Shown here: in pieces, positions 27,955 through 41,210 of the stretch
Layout of the letters: each line of letters opens with the position of its first letter
How positions within the stretch are numbered: position 1 is the stretch's first letter
Source: Pterois miles
Taxonomy: Eukaryota > Chordata > Actinopteri > Perciformes > Scorpaenidae
Length of the DNA stretch: 64,000 nucleotides
Assembly: GCA_947000775.1 (NCBI GenBank)
Contig: CAMQGK010000425.1
Location: 124,001-188,000 of the forward strand
Reading direction: 5' to 3'
The notes under the pieces: generated by a model
Seen by the model: only the letters and a program-made list of their open reading frames with translations
Database searches by the model: none
What the model was told of the DNA's origin: nothing
Position numbers and translations under genes: made by a program

Positions 27955-28263
27955 CTGTGAGATCAGAAACAAGTCAGGAATGTGGATCCTTCTCTTAGTC
28001 TGCTGTCAGTGACTCCCAGACTTCAGCTATAATGATCAACTATGAAGACTAATTCATGTTGAAATAAATCTGCATTGATCGGTGGTGTCACAGGTTATAT
28101 GAGTCTGGAAAACATGTGTAGGCTTCATCTTGGACACTACTGAAGCTGGCTGCAGCTACATATTTACTGTGGGAACAATCTTCTTGTCTAACTGTTGGCT
28201 AGAAAATCAATATGCATATTTCCCAAAATGACAAAATGTTCCTTTCGAGTGCAGCTTACTTAC

Positions 28264-28401
28264 GTCGTCCATGAAAACACAGGCGTTTCCGTCCGTTCTG
28301 TCCGTCTTGTGGTCCGTCATCCATCTGACCTGGTCGGGAATCAGCATTTCTTCATTGTTGTAAAGGAGCCGCTGAACTACAGCAACACTCAGTCTGAGTC
28401 T
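28264..28401 (-). other. Exon-like block, exemplar (138 nt, phase 0-0)
   Basis: Read on the minus strand, an acceptor GTTTGTACAG precedes the block and a near-perfect donor, GAC|GTAAGTAAG, follows it. The 138 nt are one open frame of 46 codons: residues 1-12 RLRLSVAVVQRL, then LYNNEEMLIPDQVRWM, an Asp/Thr/Lys-rich stretch built on GACGGA-like triplet echoes, and the end NACVFMDD. A length of 46x3 means copies could be joined in series without a frame change. I cannot assign the peptide to a family; it has no obvious signal peptide, membrane segment or zinc motif. The conserved opposite-strand frame (MARKSI...) is the shadow. Conservation across units may simply reflect recent duplication. Unit-to-unit changes (H/L/N before KTD, M/V before DD, Q/N before VRW) do not show clear constraint. 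Confidence 0.4.
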
Positions 28402-29851
28402 CTGTACAAACACTAATAAATAATGGTGTTTTATATAAACTTCAACTGATTTACTACTGAAGAAGATTCATGTTAACCAACATCAGTATGAGACTGAACA
28501 CAGGATCATGTTACATGGCTGAATTTATGTTTTTTTGACTGATATAAACATGAGATCAGTCCAGTGTGTAAAGTATGGTGCTGAAGGCGGTTCAGTGTGT
28601 AGAGTGGACTGCTGTGGTGCTGGAGCTTCCTCACATCAGACTGGTTGTGTGATGCTGCTGGCTTGGTGTGGTTCGGTTGTCGTCCACTCTCCGGGAAGAG
28701 TCCTGTCCTGTGAGATCAGAAACAAGTCAGGAATCTGGATCCTTCTGTTAGTCTGCTGTCAGTGTCTCCCAGACTTCAGCTATAATAATCAACTATGAAG
28801 ACTAATTCATGTTGAAATAAATCTGCATTGATCAGTGGTGTCACAGGTTATATGAGTCTGGAAAACATGTGTAGGCTTCATCTTGGACACTACTGAAGCT
28901 GGCTGCAGCTACATATTTACAGTGGTACCAACATTCTTGTCTAACTGTTGGCTAGAAAATAAATATTCATATTTCCCAAAATGACAAAATGTTCCTTTAA
29001 TGTGCAGCTTACTTACGTCGTCCATGAAAACACAGGCGTTTCCGTCCGTTCTGTCCGTCTTGTGGTCCGTCATCCATCTGACCTGGTCGGGAATCAGCAT
29101 TTCTTCATTGTTGTAAAGGAGCCGCTGAACTACAGCAACACTCAGTCTTAGTCTCTGTAAAAATACAAATAAATAATGGTGTTTTATATAAACTTCAACT
29201 GATTTACTACTGAAGAAGATTCATGTTAACCAACATCAGTATGAGACTGAACACAGGATCATGTTACATGGCTGAATTTATGTTTTTTTGACTCATATAA
29301 ACATGAGATCAGTCCAGTGTGTAAAGTGTGGAGCTGAAGGCGGTTCAGTGTGTTGAGTGGACTGCTGTGGTGCTGGAGCTTCCTCACATCAGACTGGTTG
29401 TGTGATGCTGCTGGCTTGGTGTGGTTCGGTTGTCGTCCACTCTCTGGGAAGAGTCCTGTCCTGTGAGATCAGAAACAAGTCAGGAATGTGGATCCTTCTC
29501 TTAGTCTGCTGTCAGTGTCTCCCAGAGATTCAGCTATAATAATCAACGACGAAGACTAATTCATGTTGAAATAAATCTGCATTGATCAGTGGTGTCACAG
29601 GTTATATGAGTCTGGAAAACATGTATAGGCTTCATCTTGGACACTACTGAAGCTGGCTGCAGCTACATATTTACAGTGGTAACAATCTTCTTGTCTAACT
29701 GTTGGCTAGAAAATCAATATGCATATTTCCCAAAATGACAAAATGTTCCTTTAGAGAGCAGCTTACTTACGTCGTCCATAAAAACACAGGCGTTTCCGTC
29801 CGTTCTGTCCGTCTTGTGGTCCGTCATCCATGTGACCTGGTCGGGAATCAG

Positions 29852-29862
29852 CATTTAATGGT
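29852..29862. other. ~72-bp deletion junction in unit 39
   Basis: The monomer runs 'gggaatcagcattt' directly into 'aatggtgtttta', skipping about 72 bp. The missing piece contains the 8-bp indel site, the 5' half of the exon-like block and its splice acceptor. This explains the short 683-bp spacing to the next unit. Confidence 0.9.
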
Positions 29863-30639
29863 GTTTTATATAACCTTCAACTGATTTACTACTGAAGAAG
29901 ATTCATGTTATCCAACATCAGTCTGAGACTGAACAAAGGATCATGTTACATGGCTGAGTTTTTGTTTTTTAGACTGATATAAACATGACATCAGTCCAGT
30001 GTGTAAAGCTGAAGAGCTGAAGGCGGATCAGTGTGTTGAGTGGACTGTTGTGGTGCTGGAGCTTCCTCACATCAGACTGGTTGCGTGATGCTGCTGGCTT
30101 GGTGTGGTTCGGTTGTCGTCCACTCTCCGGGAAGAGTCCTGTCCTGTGAGATCAGAAACAAGTCAGGAATCTGGATCCTTCTCTTAGTCTGCTGTCAGTG
30201 ACTCCCAGACTTCAGCTGTAATGATCAACTATGAAGACTAATTCATGCTGAAATATATCTGCATTGATCAGTGGTGTCACAGGTTATATGAGTCTGGAAA
30301 ACATGTGTAGGCTTCATCTTGGACACTACTGAAGCTGGCTGCAGCTACATATTTACAGTGGTAACAACCTTCTGGTGTCTAACTGTTGGCTATAAAATCA
30401 ATATTCATATTTCCCAAAATGACAAAATGTTCCTTTAGAGTGCAGCTTACTTACGTCGTCCATAAAAACACAGGCGTTTCCGTCCGTTCTGTCCGTCTTG
30501 TGGTCCGTCATCCATCTGACCTGGTCGGGAATCAGCATTTCTTCATTGTTGTAAAGGTGTAAAGGAGCTCCTGAACTACAGCAACACTCAGTCTGAGTCT
30601 CTGTAAAAATACAAACAAATAATGGTGTTTTATACAACC

Positions 30640-33600
30640 TTCAACTGATTTACTACTGAAGAAGATTCATGTTAACCAACATCAGTATGAGACTGAACAC
30701 AGGATCATGTTACATGGCTGAGTTTTTGTGTTTTTTGTCTGAAATCAACATTACATCAGTCCAGTGTGTACAGTGTGGAGCTGAAGGTGGTTCAGTGTGT
30801 TGAGTGGACTGCTGTGGTGCTGGAGCTTCCTCACATCAGACTGGTTGTGTGATGCTGCTGGCTTGGTGTGGTTTGGTTCACGTCCACTCTCCGGGAAGAG
30901 TCCTGTCCTGTGAGATCAGAAACAAGTCAGGAATGTGGATCCTTCTCTTAGTCTGCTGTCAGTGACTCCCAGACTTCAGCTATAATAATCAACTACGAAG
31001 ACTAATTCATGTATAAATAAATCTGCATTGTTCAGTGGTGTCACAGGTTATATGAGTCTGGAAAACATGTGTAGGCTTCATCTTGGACACTACTGAAGCT
31101 GGCTGCAGTTACATATTTACAGTGGAAACAATCTTCTTGTCTTACTGTTGGCTAGAAAATCAATATGCATATTTCCCAAAGAGACAAAATGTTCCTTTAG
31201 AGTGCAGCTTACTTACGTCGTCCACGTAAACACAGACGTTTCCTACCGTTCTGTCCGTCTTGTGGTCCGTCATCCATCTGACCTGGTCGGGAATCAGCAT
31301 TTCTTCATTGTTGTAAAGGAGCCGCTGAACTACAGCAACACTCAGTCTGAGTCTCTGTAAAAATACAAATAAATAATGGTGTTTTATATAACCTTCAACT
31401 GATTTACTACTGAAGAAGATTCATGTTAACCAACATCAGTATGAGACTGAACACAGGATCATGTTACATGGCTGAATTTACGTTTTTTGGACTGATATAA
31501 ACATGACATCAGTCCAGTGTGTAAAGTGTGGAGCTGAAGGCGGTTCAGTGTGTTGAGTGGACTGCTGTGGTGCTGGAGCTTCCTCACATCAGACTGGTTG
31601 TGTGATGCTGCTGGCTTGGTGTGGTTCTGTTGTCGTCCACTCTCCGGGAAGAGTCCTGTCCTGTGAGATCAGAAACAATTCAGGAATCTGGATCCTTCTC
31701 TTAGTCTGCTGTCAGTGACTCCCAGACTTCAGCTATAATGATCAACTACGAAGACTAATTCATGTTGAAATAAATCTGCATTAATCAGCGGTGTCACAGA
31801 TTACATGAGTCTGGAAAACATGTGTAGGCTTCATCTTGGACACTACTGAAGCTGGCTGCAGCTACATATTTACTGTGGTAACAATCTTCTTGTCTGACTG
31901 TTGGCTAGAAAATCAATATGCATATTTCCCAAAATGACAAAATGTTCCTTTAGAGTGCAGCTTACTTACGTCGTCCATAAAAACACAGGCGTTTCCGTCC
32001 GTTCTGTCCGTCTTGTGGTCCGTCATCCATCTGACCTGGTCGGGAATCAGCATTTCTTCATTGTTGTAAAGATGTAAAGGAGCCGCTGAACTACAGCAAC
32101 ACTCAGTCTGAGTCTCTGTAAAAATACAAATAAATAATGGTGTTTTATATAACCTTCAACTGATTTACTACTGAAGAAGATTCATGTTAACCAACATCAG
32201 TATGAGACTGAACACAGGATCATGTTACATGTCTAAGCTTTTGTTTTTTTGACTGATATAAACATGAGATCAGTCCAGTGTGTAAAGTGTGGAGCTGAAG
32301 GCGGTTCAGTGTGTTGAGTGGACTGCTGTGGTGCTGGAGCTTCCTCACATCAGACTGGCTGTGTGATGCTGCTGGCTTGGTGTGGTTCGGTTCACGTCCA
32401 CTCTCTGGGAAAAGTCCTGTCCTGTAAGATCAGAAACAATTCAGGAATCTGGATCCTTCTCTTAGTCTGCTGTCAGTGTCTCCCAGACTTCAGCTATAAT
32501 AATCAACTACGAAGACTAATTCATGTTGAAATATATCTGCATTAATCAGCGGTGTCACAGATTACATGAGTCTGGAAAACATGTGTAGGCTTCATCTTGG
32601 ACACTACTGAAGCTGGCTGCAGCTACATATTTACTGTGGTAACAACCTTCTTGTCTAACTGTTGGCTATAAATTCAATATTCATATTTCCCAAAATGACA
32701 AAATGTTCCTTTAGAGAGCAGCTTACTTACGTCGTCCATAAAAACACAGGCGTTTCCGTCCGTTCTGTCCGTCTTGTGGTCCGTCATCCATCTGACCTGG
32801 TCGGGAATCAGCATTTCTTCATTGTTGTAAAGGAGCCGCTGAACTACAGCAACACTCAGTCTGAGTCTCTGTAAAAATACAAATAAATAATGGTGTTTTA
32901 TATAACCTTCAACTGATTTACTACTGAAGAAGATTCATGTTAACCAACATCAGTATGAGACTGAACACAGGATCATGTTACATGGCTGAATTTACGTTTT
33001 TTTGACTGATATAAACATGACATCAGTCCAGTGTGTAAAGTGTGGAGCTGAAGGCGGTTCAGTGTGTTGAGTGGACGGCTGTGGTGCTGGAGCTTCCTCA
33101 CATCAGACTGGTTGTGTGATGCTGCTGGCTTGGTGTGGTTCTGTTGTCGTCCACTCTCCGGGAAGAGTCCTGTCCTGTGAGATCAGAAACAATTCAGGAA
33201 TCTGGATCCTTCTCTTAGTCTGCTGTCAGTGACTCCCAGACTTCAGCTATAATGATCAACTACGAAGACTAATTCATGTTGAAATAAATCTGCATTAATC
33301 AGCGGTGTCACAGATTACATGAGTCTGGAAAACATGTGTAGGCTTCATCTTGGACACTACTGAAGCTGGCTGCAGCTACATATTTACTGTGGTAACAATC
33401 TTCTTGTCTGACTGTTGGCTAGAAAATCAATATGCATATTTCCCAAAATGACAAAATGTTCCTTTAGAGTGCAGCTTACTTACGTCGTCCATAAAAACAC
33501 AGGCGTTTCCGTCCGTTCTGTCCGTCTTGTGGTCCGTCATCCATCTGACCTGGTCGGGAATCAGCATTTCTTCATTGTTGTAAAGATGTAAAGGAGCCGC

Positions 33601-36600
33601 TGAACTACAGCAACACTCAGTCTGAGTCTCTGTAAAAATACAAATAAATAATGGTGTTTTATATAACCTTCAACTGATTTACTACTGAAGAAGATTCATG
33701 TTAACCAACATCAGTATGAGACTGAACACAGGATCATGTTACATGGCTGAGTTTTTGTGTTTTTTGTCTGAAATCAACATTACATCAGTCCAGTGTGTAC
33801 AGTGTGGAGCTGAAGGTGGTTCAGTGTGTTGAGTGGACTGCTGTGGTGCTGGAGCTTCCTCACATCAGACTGGTTGTGTGATGCTGCTGGCTTGGTGTGG
33901 TTTGGTTCACGTCCACTCTCCGGGAAGAGTCCTGTCCTGTGAGATCAGAAACAAGTCAGGAATGTGGATCCTTCTCTTAGTCTGCTGTCAGTGACTCCCA
34001 GACTTCAGCTATAATAATCAACTACGAAGACTAATTCATGTATAAATAAATCTGCATTGTTCAGTGGTGTCACAGGTTATATGAGTCTGGAAAACATGTG
34101 TAGGCTTCATCTTTGATACTACTGAAGCTGGCTGCAGTTACATATTTACAGTGGAAACAATCTTCTTGTCTTACTGTTGGCTAGAAAATCAATATGCATA
34201 TTTCCCAAAGAGACAAAATGTTCCTTTAGAGTGCAGCTTACTTACGTCGTCCACGTAAACACAGACGTTTCCTACCGTTCTGTCCGTCTTGTGGTCCGTC
34301 ATCCATCTGACCTGGTCGGGAATCAGCATTTCTTCATTGTTGTAAAGGAGCCGCTGAACTACAGCAACACTCAGTCTGAGTCTCTGTAAAAATACAAATA
34401 AATAATGGTGTTTTATATAACCTTCAACTGATTTACTACTGAAGAAGATTCATGTTAACCAACATCAGTATGAGACTGAACACAGGATCATGTTACATGG
34501 CTGAATTTACGTTTTTTGGACTGATATAAACATGACATCAGTCCAGTGTGTAAAGTGTGGAGCTGAAGGCGGTTCAGTGTGTTGAGTGGACGGCTGTGGT
34601 GCTGGAGCTTCCTCACATCAGACTGCTTGTGTGATGCTGCTGGCTTGGTGTGGTTCTGTTGTCGTCCACTCTCCGGGAAGAGTCCTGTCCTGTGAGATCA
34701 GAAACAATTCAGGAATCTGGATCCTTCTCTTAGTCTGCTGTCAGTGACTCCCAGACTTCAGCTATAATGATCAACTACGAAGACTAATTCATGTTGAAAT
34801 AAATCTGCATTAATCAGCGGTGTCACAGATTACATGAGTCTGGAAAACATGTGTAGGCTTCATCTTGGACACTACTGAAGCTGGCTGCAGCTACATATTT
34901 ACTGTGGTAACAATCTTCTTGTCTGACTGTTGGCTAGAAAATCAATATGCATATTTCCCAAAATGACAAAATGTTCCTTTAGAGTGCAGCTTACTTACGT
35001 CGTCCATAAAAACACAGGCGTTTCCGTCCGTTCTGTCCGTCTTGTGGTCCGTCATCCATCTGACCTGGTCGGGAATCAGCATTTCTTCATTGTTGTAAAG
35101 ATGTAAAGGAGCCGCTGAACTACAGCAACACTCAGTCTGAGTCTCTGTACAAACACTAATAAATAATGGTGTTTTATATAAACTTCAACTGATTTACTAC
35201 TGAAGAAGATTCATGTTAACCAACATCAGTATGAGACTGAACACAGGATCATGTTACATGGCTGAATTTATGTTTTTTTGACTGATATAAACATGAGATC
35301 AGTCCAGTGTGTAAAGTATGGTGCTGAAGGCGGTTCAGTGTGTAGAGTGGACTGCTGTGGTGCTGGAGCTTCCTCACATCAGACTGGTTGTGTGATGCTG
35401 CTGGCTTGGTGTGGTTCGGTTGTCGTCCACTCTCCGGGAAGAGTCCTGTCCTGTGAGATCAGAAACAAGTCAGGAATCTGGATCCTTCTCTAAGTCTGCT
35501 GTCAGTGTCTCAAAGAGAGTCAGCTATAATAATCAACTACGAAGACTAATTCATGTTGAAATAAATCTGCATTAATTAGCGGTGTCAAAGATTACATGAG
35601 TCTGGAAAACATGTGTAGGCTTCATCTTGGACACTACTGAAGCTGGCTGCAGCTACATATTTACTGCGGTAACAATCTTCTTGTCTAACTGTTGGCGAGA
35701 AAATCAATATGCATATTTCCCAAAATGACAAAATGTTCCTTTCGAATGCAGCTTACTTACGTCGTCCATAAAAACACAGGCGTTTCCGTCCGTTCTGTCC
35801 GTCTTGTGGTCCGTCATCCATCTGACCTGGTCGGGAATCAGCATTTCTTCATTGTTGTAAAGGAGCCGCTGAACTACAGCAACACTCAGTCTGAGTCTCT
35901 GTAAAAATACAAATAAATAATGGTGTTTTATATAACCTTCAACTGATTTACTACTGAAGAAGATTCATGTTAACCAACATCAGTATGAGACTGAACACAG
36001 GATCATGTTACATGGCTGAATTTACGTTTTTTTGACTGATATAAACATGACATCAGTCCAGTGTGTAAAGTGTGGAGCTGAAGGCGGTTCAGTGTGTTGA
36101 GTGGACGGCTGTGGTGCTGGAGCTTCCTCACATCAGACTGGTTGTGTGATGCTGCTGGCTTGGTGTGGTTCTGTTGTCGTCCACTCTCCGGGAAGAGTCC
36201 TGTCCTGTGAGATCAGAAACAATTCAGGAATCTGGATCCTTCTCTTAGTCTGCTGTCAGTGACTCCCAGACTTCAGCTATAATGATCAACTACGAAGACT
36301 AATTCATGTTGAAATAAATCTGCATTAATCAGCGGTGTCACAGATTACATGAGTCTGGAAAACATGTGTAGGCTTCATCTTGGACACTACTGAAGCTGGC
36401 TGCAGCTACATATTTACTGTGGTAACAATCTTCTTGTCTGACTGTTGGCTAGAAAATCAATATGCATATTTCCCAAAATGACAAAATGTTCCTTTAGAGT
36501 GCAGCTTACTTACGTCGTCCATAAAAACACAGGCGTTTCCGTCCGTTCTGTCCGTCTTGTGGTCCGTCATCCATCTGACCTGGTCGGGAATCAGCATTTC

Positions 36601-38886
36601 TTCATTGTTGTAAAGATGTAAAGGAGCCGCTGAACTACAGCAACACTCAGTCTGAGTCTCTGTAAAAATACAAATAAATAATGGTGTTTTATATAACCTT
36701 CAACTGATTTACTACTGAAGAAGATTCATGTTAACCAACATCAGTATGAGACTGAACACAGGATCATGTTACATGGCTGAGTTTTTGTGTTTTTTGTCTG
36801 AAATCAACATTACATCAGTCCAGTGTGTACAGTGTGGAGCTGAAGGTGGTTCAGTGTGTTGAGTGGACTGCTGTGGTGCTGGAGCTTCCTCACATCAGAC
36901 TGGTTGTGTGATGCTGCTGGCTTGGTGTGGTTTGGTTCACGTCCACTCTCCGGGAAGAGTCCTGTCCTGTGAGATCAGAAACAAGTCAGGAATGTGGATC
37001 CTTCTCTTAGTCTGCTGTCAGTGACTCCCAGACTTCAGCTATAATAATCAACTACGAAGACTAATTCATGTATAAATAAATCTGCATTGTTCAGTGGTGT
37101 CACAGGTTATATGAGTCTGGAAAACATGTGTAGGCTTCATCTTTGATACTACTGAAGCTGGCTGCAGTTACATATTTACAGTGGAAACAATCTTCTTGTC
37201 TTACTGTTGGCTAGAAAATCAATATGCATATTTCCCAAAGAGACAAAATGTTCCTTTAGAGTGCAGCTTACTTACGTCGTCCACGTAAACACAGACGTTT
37301 CCTACCGTTCTGTCCGTCTTGTGGTCCGTCATCCATCTGACCTGGTCGGGAATCAGCATTTCTTCATTGTTGTAAAGGAGCCGCTGAACTACAGCAACAC
37401 TCAGTCTGAGTCTCTGTAAAAATACAAATAAATAATGGTGTTTTATATAACCTTCAACTGATTTACTACTGAAGAAGATTCATGTTAACCAACATCAGTA
37501 TGAGACTGAACACAGGATCATGTTACATGGCTGAATTTACGTTTTTTGGACTGATATAAACATGACATCAGTCCAGTGTGTAAAGTGTGGAGCTGAAGGC
37601 GGTTCAGTGTGTTGAGTGGACGGCTGTGGTGCTGGAGCTTCCTCACATCAGACTGCTTGTGTGATGCTGCTGGCTTGGTGTGGTTCTGTTGTCGTCCACT
37701 CTCCGGGAAGAGTCCTGTCCTGTGAGATCAGAAACAATTCAGGAATCTGGATCCTTCTCTTAGTCTGCTGTCAGTGACTCCCAGACTTCAGCTATAATGA
37801 TCAACTACGAAGACTAATTCATGTTGAAATAAATCTGCATTAATCAGCGGTGTCACAGATTACATGAGTCTGGAAAACATGTGTAGGCTTCATCTTGGAC
37901 ACTACTGAAGCTGGCTGCAGCTACATATTTACTGTGGTAACAATCTTCTTGTCTGACTGTTGGCTAGAAAATCAATATGCATATTTCCCAAAATGACAAA
38001 ATGTTCCTTTAGAGTGCAGCTTACTTACGTCGTCCATAAAAACACAGGCGTTTCCGTCCGTTCTGTCCGTCTTGTGGTCCGTCATCCATCTGACCTGGTC
38101 GGGAATCAGCATTTCTTCATTGTTGTAAAGATGTAAAGGAGCCGCTGAACTACAGCAACACTCAGTCTGAGTCTCTGTACAAACACTAATAAATAATGGT
38201 GTTTTATATAAACTTCAACTGATTTACTACTGAAGAAGATTCATGTTAACCAACATCAGTATGAGACTGAACACAGGATCATGTTACATGGCTGAATTTA
38301 TGTTTTTTTGACTGATATAAACATGAGATCAGTCCAGTGTGTAAAGTATGGTGCTGAAGGCGGTTCAGTGTGTAGAGTGGACTGCTGTGGTGCTGGAGCT
38401 TCCTCACATCAGACTGGTTGTGTGATGCTGCTGGCTTGGTGTGGTTCGGTTGTCGTCCACTCTCCGGGAAGAGTCCTGTCCTGTGAGATCAGAAACAAGT
38501 CAGGAATCTGGATCCTTCTCTAAGTCTGCTGTCAGTGTCTCAAAGAGAGTCAGCTATAATAATCAACTACGAAGACTAATTCATGTTGAAATAAATCTGC
38601 ATTAATTAGCGGTGTCAAAGATTACATGAGTCTGGAAAACATGTGTAGGCTTCATCTTGGACACTACTGAAGCTGGCTGCAGCTACATATTTACTGCGGT
38701 AACAATCTTCTTGTCTAACTGTTGGCGAGAAAATCAATATGCATATTTCCCAAAATGACAAAATGTTCCTTTCGAATGCAGCTTACTTACGTCGTCCATA
38801 AAAACACAGGCGTTTCCGTCCGTTCTGTCCGTCTTGTGGTCCGTCATCCATCTGACCTGGTCGGGAATCAGCATTTCTTCATTGTT
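30640..38886. repeat. Four-monomer higher-order repeat, offset 3,030 bp, ~2.7 copies
   Basis: Landmarks repeat at 30804/33833/36863, 31557/34586/37616, 35347/38377 and 33071/36101. About 32740-35856 and 35770-38886 look practically identical at an offset of 3,030 bp. The first copy (from 30640) is similar, but its third unit (32318) is of another type. Private markers are 'ttttgtgttttttgtctgaaatc' with 'gtgtgtacagtg', 'cccaaagagacaaaatg', 'cctaccgttctg', 'gtggacggctg' and 'tgtagagtgg'. Short and long monomers alternate strictly here (753, 761, 753, 762, 753, 761, 754, 762, 753, 761). The right edge is sharp: gttgtaaagg at 35857 versus gttgcaaagg at 38887. Confidence 0.9.
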
Positions 38887-41210
38887 GCAAAGGTGTAAAG
38901 GAGCTCCTGAACTACAGCAACACTCAGTCTGAGTCTCAGTAAAAATACAAATAAATAATGGTGTTTTATATAACCTTCAACTGATTTACGACTGAAGAAG
39001 ATTCATGTTAACCAACATCAGTATGAGACTGAACACAGGATCATGTTACATGGCTGAATTTATGTTTTTTTGACTGATATAAACATGAGATCAGTCCAGC
39101 GTGTAAAGCTGAAGACCTGAAGGCGGTTCAGTGTGTTGAGTGGACTGCTGTGGTGCTGGAGCTTCCTCACATCAGACTGCTTGTGTGATGCTGCTGGCTT
39201 GGTGTGGTTCGGTTGTCGTCCACTCTCCGGGAAGAGTCCTGTCCTGTGAGATCAGAAACAAGTCAGGAATGTGGATCCTTCTCTAAGTCTGCTGTCAGTG
39301 TCTCAAAGAGAGTCAGCTATAATAATCAACTACGAAGACTAATTAATGTTGAAATAAATCTGCATTAATCAGCGGTGTCAAAGATTACATGAGTCTGGAA
39401 AACATGTGTAGGCTTCATCTTGGACACTACTGAAGCTGGCTGCAGCTACATATTTACTGCGGTAACAATCTTCTTGTCTAACTGTTGGCTAGAAAATCAA
39501 TATGCATATTTCCCAAAATGACAAAATGTTCCTTTCGAGTGCAGCTTACTTACGTCGTCCATGAAAACACAGGCGTTTCCGTCCGTTCTGTCCGTCTTGT
39601 GGTCCGTCATCCATCTGACCTGGTCGGGAATCAGCATTTCTTCATTGTTGTAAAGGAGCCGCTGAACTACAGCAACACTCAGTCTGAGTCTCTGTAAAAA
39701 TACAAATAAATAATGGTGTTTTATATAACCTTCAACTGATTTACTACTGAAGAAGATTCATGTTAACCAAAATCAGTCTGAGACTGAACACAGGATCATG
39801 TTACATGGCTGAATTTATGTTTTTTTGACTCATATAAACTTGAGATCAGTCCAGTGTGTAAAGTGTGGAGCTGAAGGTGGTTCAGTGTGTTGAGTGGACT
39901 GCTGTGGTGCTGGAGCTTCCTCACATCAGACTGGTTGTGTGATGCTGCTGGCTTGGTGTGGTTCGGTTCATGTCCACTCTCCGGGAAGAGTCCTGTCCTG
40001 TGAGATCAGAAACAAGTCAGAAATCTGGATCCTTCTCTTAGTCTGCTGTCAGTGTCTCCCAGACTTCAGCTATAATAATCAACTATGAAGACTAATTCAT
40101 GTTGAAATAAATCTGCATTGATCAGTGGTGTCATAGGTTATATGAGTCTGGAAAACATGTGTAGGCTTCATCTTGGACACTACTGAAGCTGGCTGCAGCT
40201 ACATATTTACAGTGGTAACAACCTTCTTGTCTAACTGTTGGCTAGAAAATCAATATGCATATTTCCCAAAATGACAAAATGTTCCTTTCGAATGCAGCTT
40301 ACTTACGTCGTCCATAAAAACACAGGCGTTTCCGTCCGTTCTGTCCGTCTTGTGGTCCGTCATCCATCTGACCTGGTCGGGAATCAGCATTTCTTCATTG
40401 TTGCAAAGGTGTAAAGGAGCTCCTGAACTACAGCAACACTCAGTCTGAGTCTCAGTAAAAATACAAATAAATAATGGTGTTTTATATAACCTTCAACTGA
40501 TTTACTACTGAAGAAGATTCATGTTAACAAACATCAGTATGAGACTGAACACAGGATCATGTTACATGGCTGAGTTGTTGTTTTTTTGACTAATGTAAAC
40601 ATGAGATCAGTCCAGTGTGTAAAGTGTGGAGCTGAAGGTGGTTCAGTGTGTTGAGTGGACTGCTGTGGTGCTGGAACTTCCTCACATCAGACTGGTTGTG
40701 TGATGCTGCTGGCTTGGTGTGGTTCGGTTCATGTCCACTCTCCGGGAAGAGTCCTGTCCTGTGAGATCAGAAACAAGTCAGGAATGTGGATCCTTCTCTA
40801 AGTCTGCTGTCAGTGTCTCAAAGAGAGTCAGCTATAATAATCAACTACGAAGACTAATTCATGTTGAAATATATCTGCATTAATTAGCGGTGTCAAAGAT
40901 TACATGAGTCTGGAAAACATGTGTAGGCTTCATCTTGGACACTACTGAAGCTGGCTGCAGCTACATATTTACTGCGGTAACAATCTTCTTGTCTAACTGT
41001 TGGCGAGAAAATCAATATGCATATTTCCCAAAATGACAAAATGTTCCTTTTGAATGCAGCTTACTTACGTCGTCCATAAAAACACAGGCGTTTCCGTCCG
41101 TTCTGTCCGTCTTGTGGTCCGTCATCCATCTGACCTGGTCGGGAATCAGCATTTCTTCATTGTTGTAAAGGAGCCGCTGAATTACAGCAACACTCAGTCT
41201 GAGTCTCTAT
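38887..41210. repeat. Further copy of the 19.5-24.9 kb unit types
   Basis: Units at 39140, 39894 and 40655 match the types at 21039/24075, 19515/22550 and 20276/23311. They share 'agtcagaaatctgg', 'gactaatgtaaac', 'gttggcgagaaaatc' and 'gtctcagtaaaa'. The unit type found at 21793 and 24829 is missing between the first two, so one monomer of the four-unit order is lost. The block lies about 17.3 kb from its closest counterpart (39894 versus 22550), beyond the 3,030-bp block. Confidence 0.75.

Noticed and set aside
28264..28401. Assignment of the exon-like peptide to fish NLR N-terminal repeats or another immune family
   Set aside because: Repeated short exons invite the comparison, but I could not recall the characteristic motifs in this peptide. 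Naming a family would be a guess.
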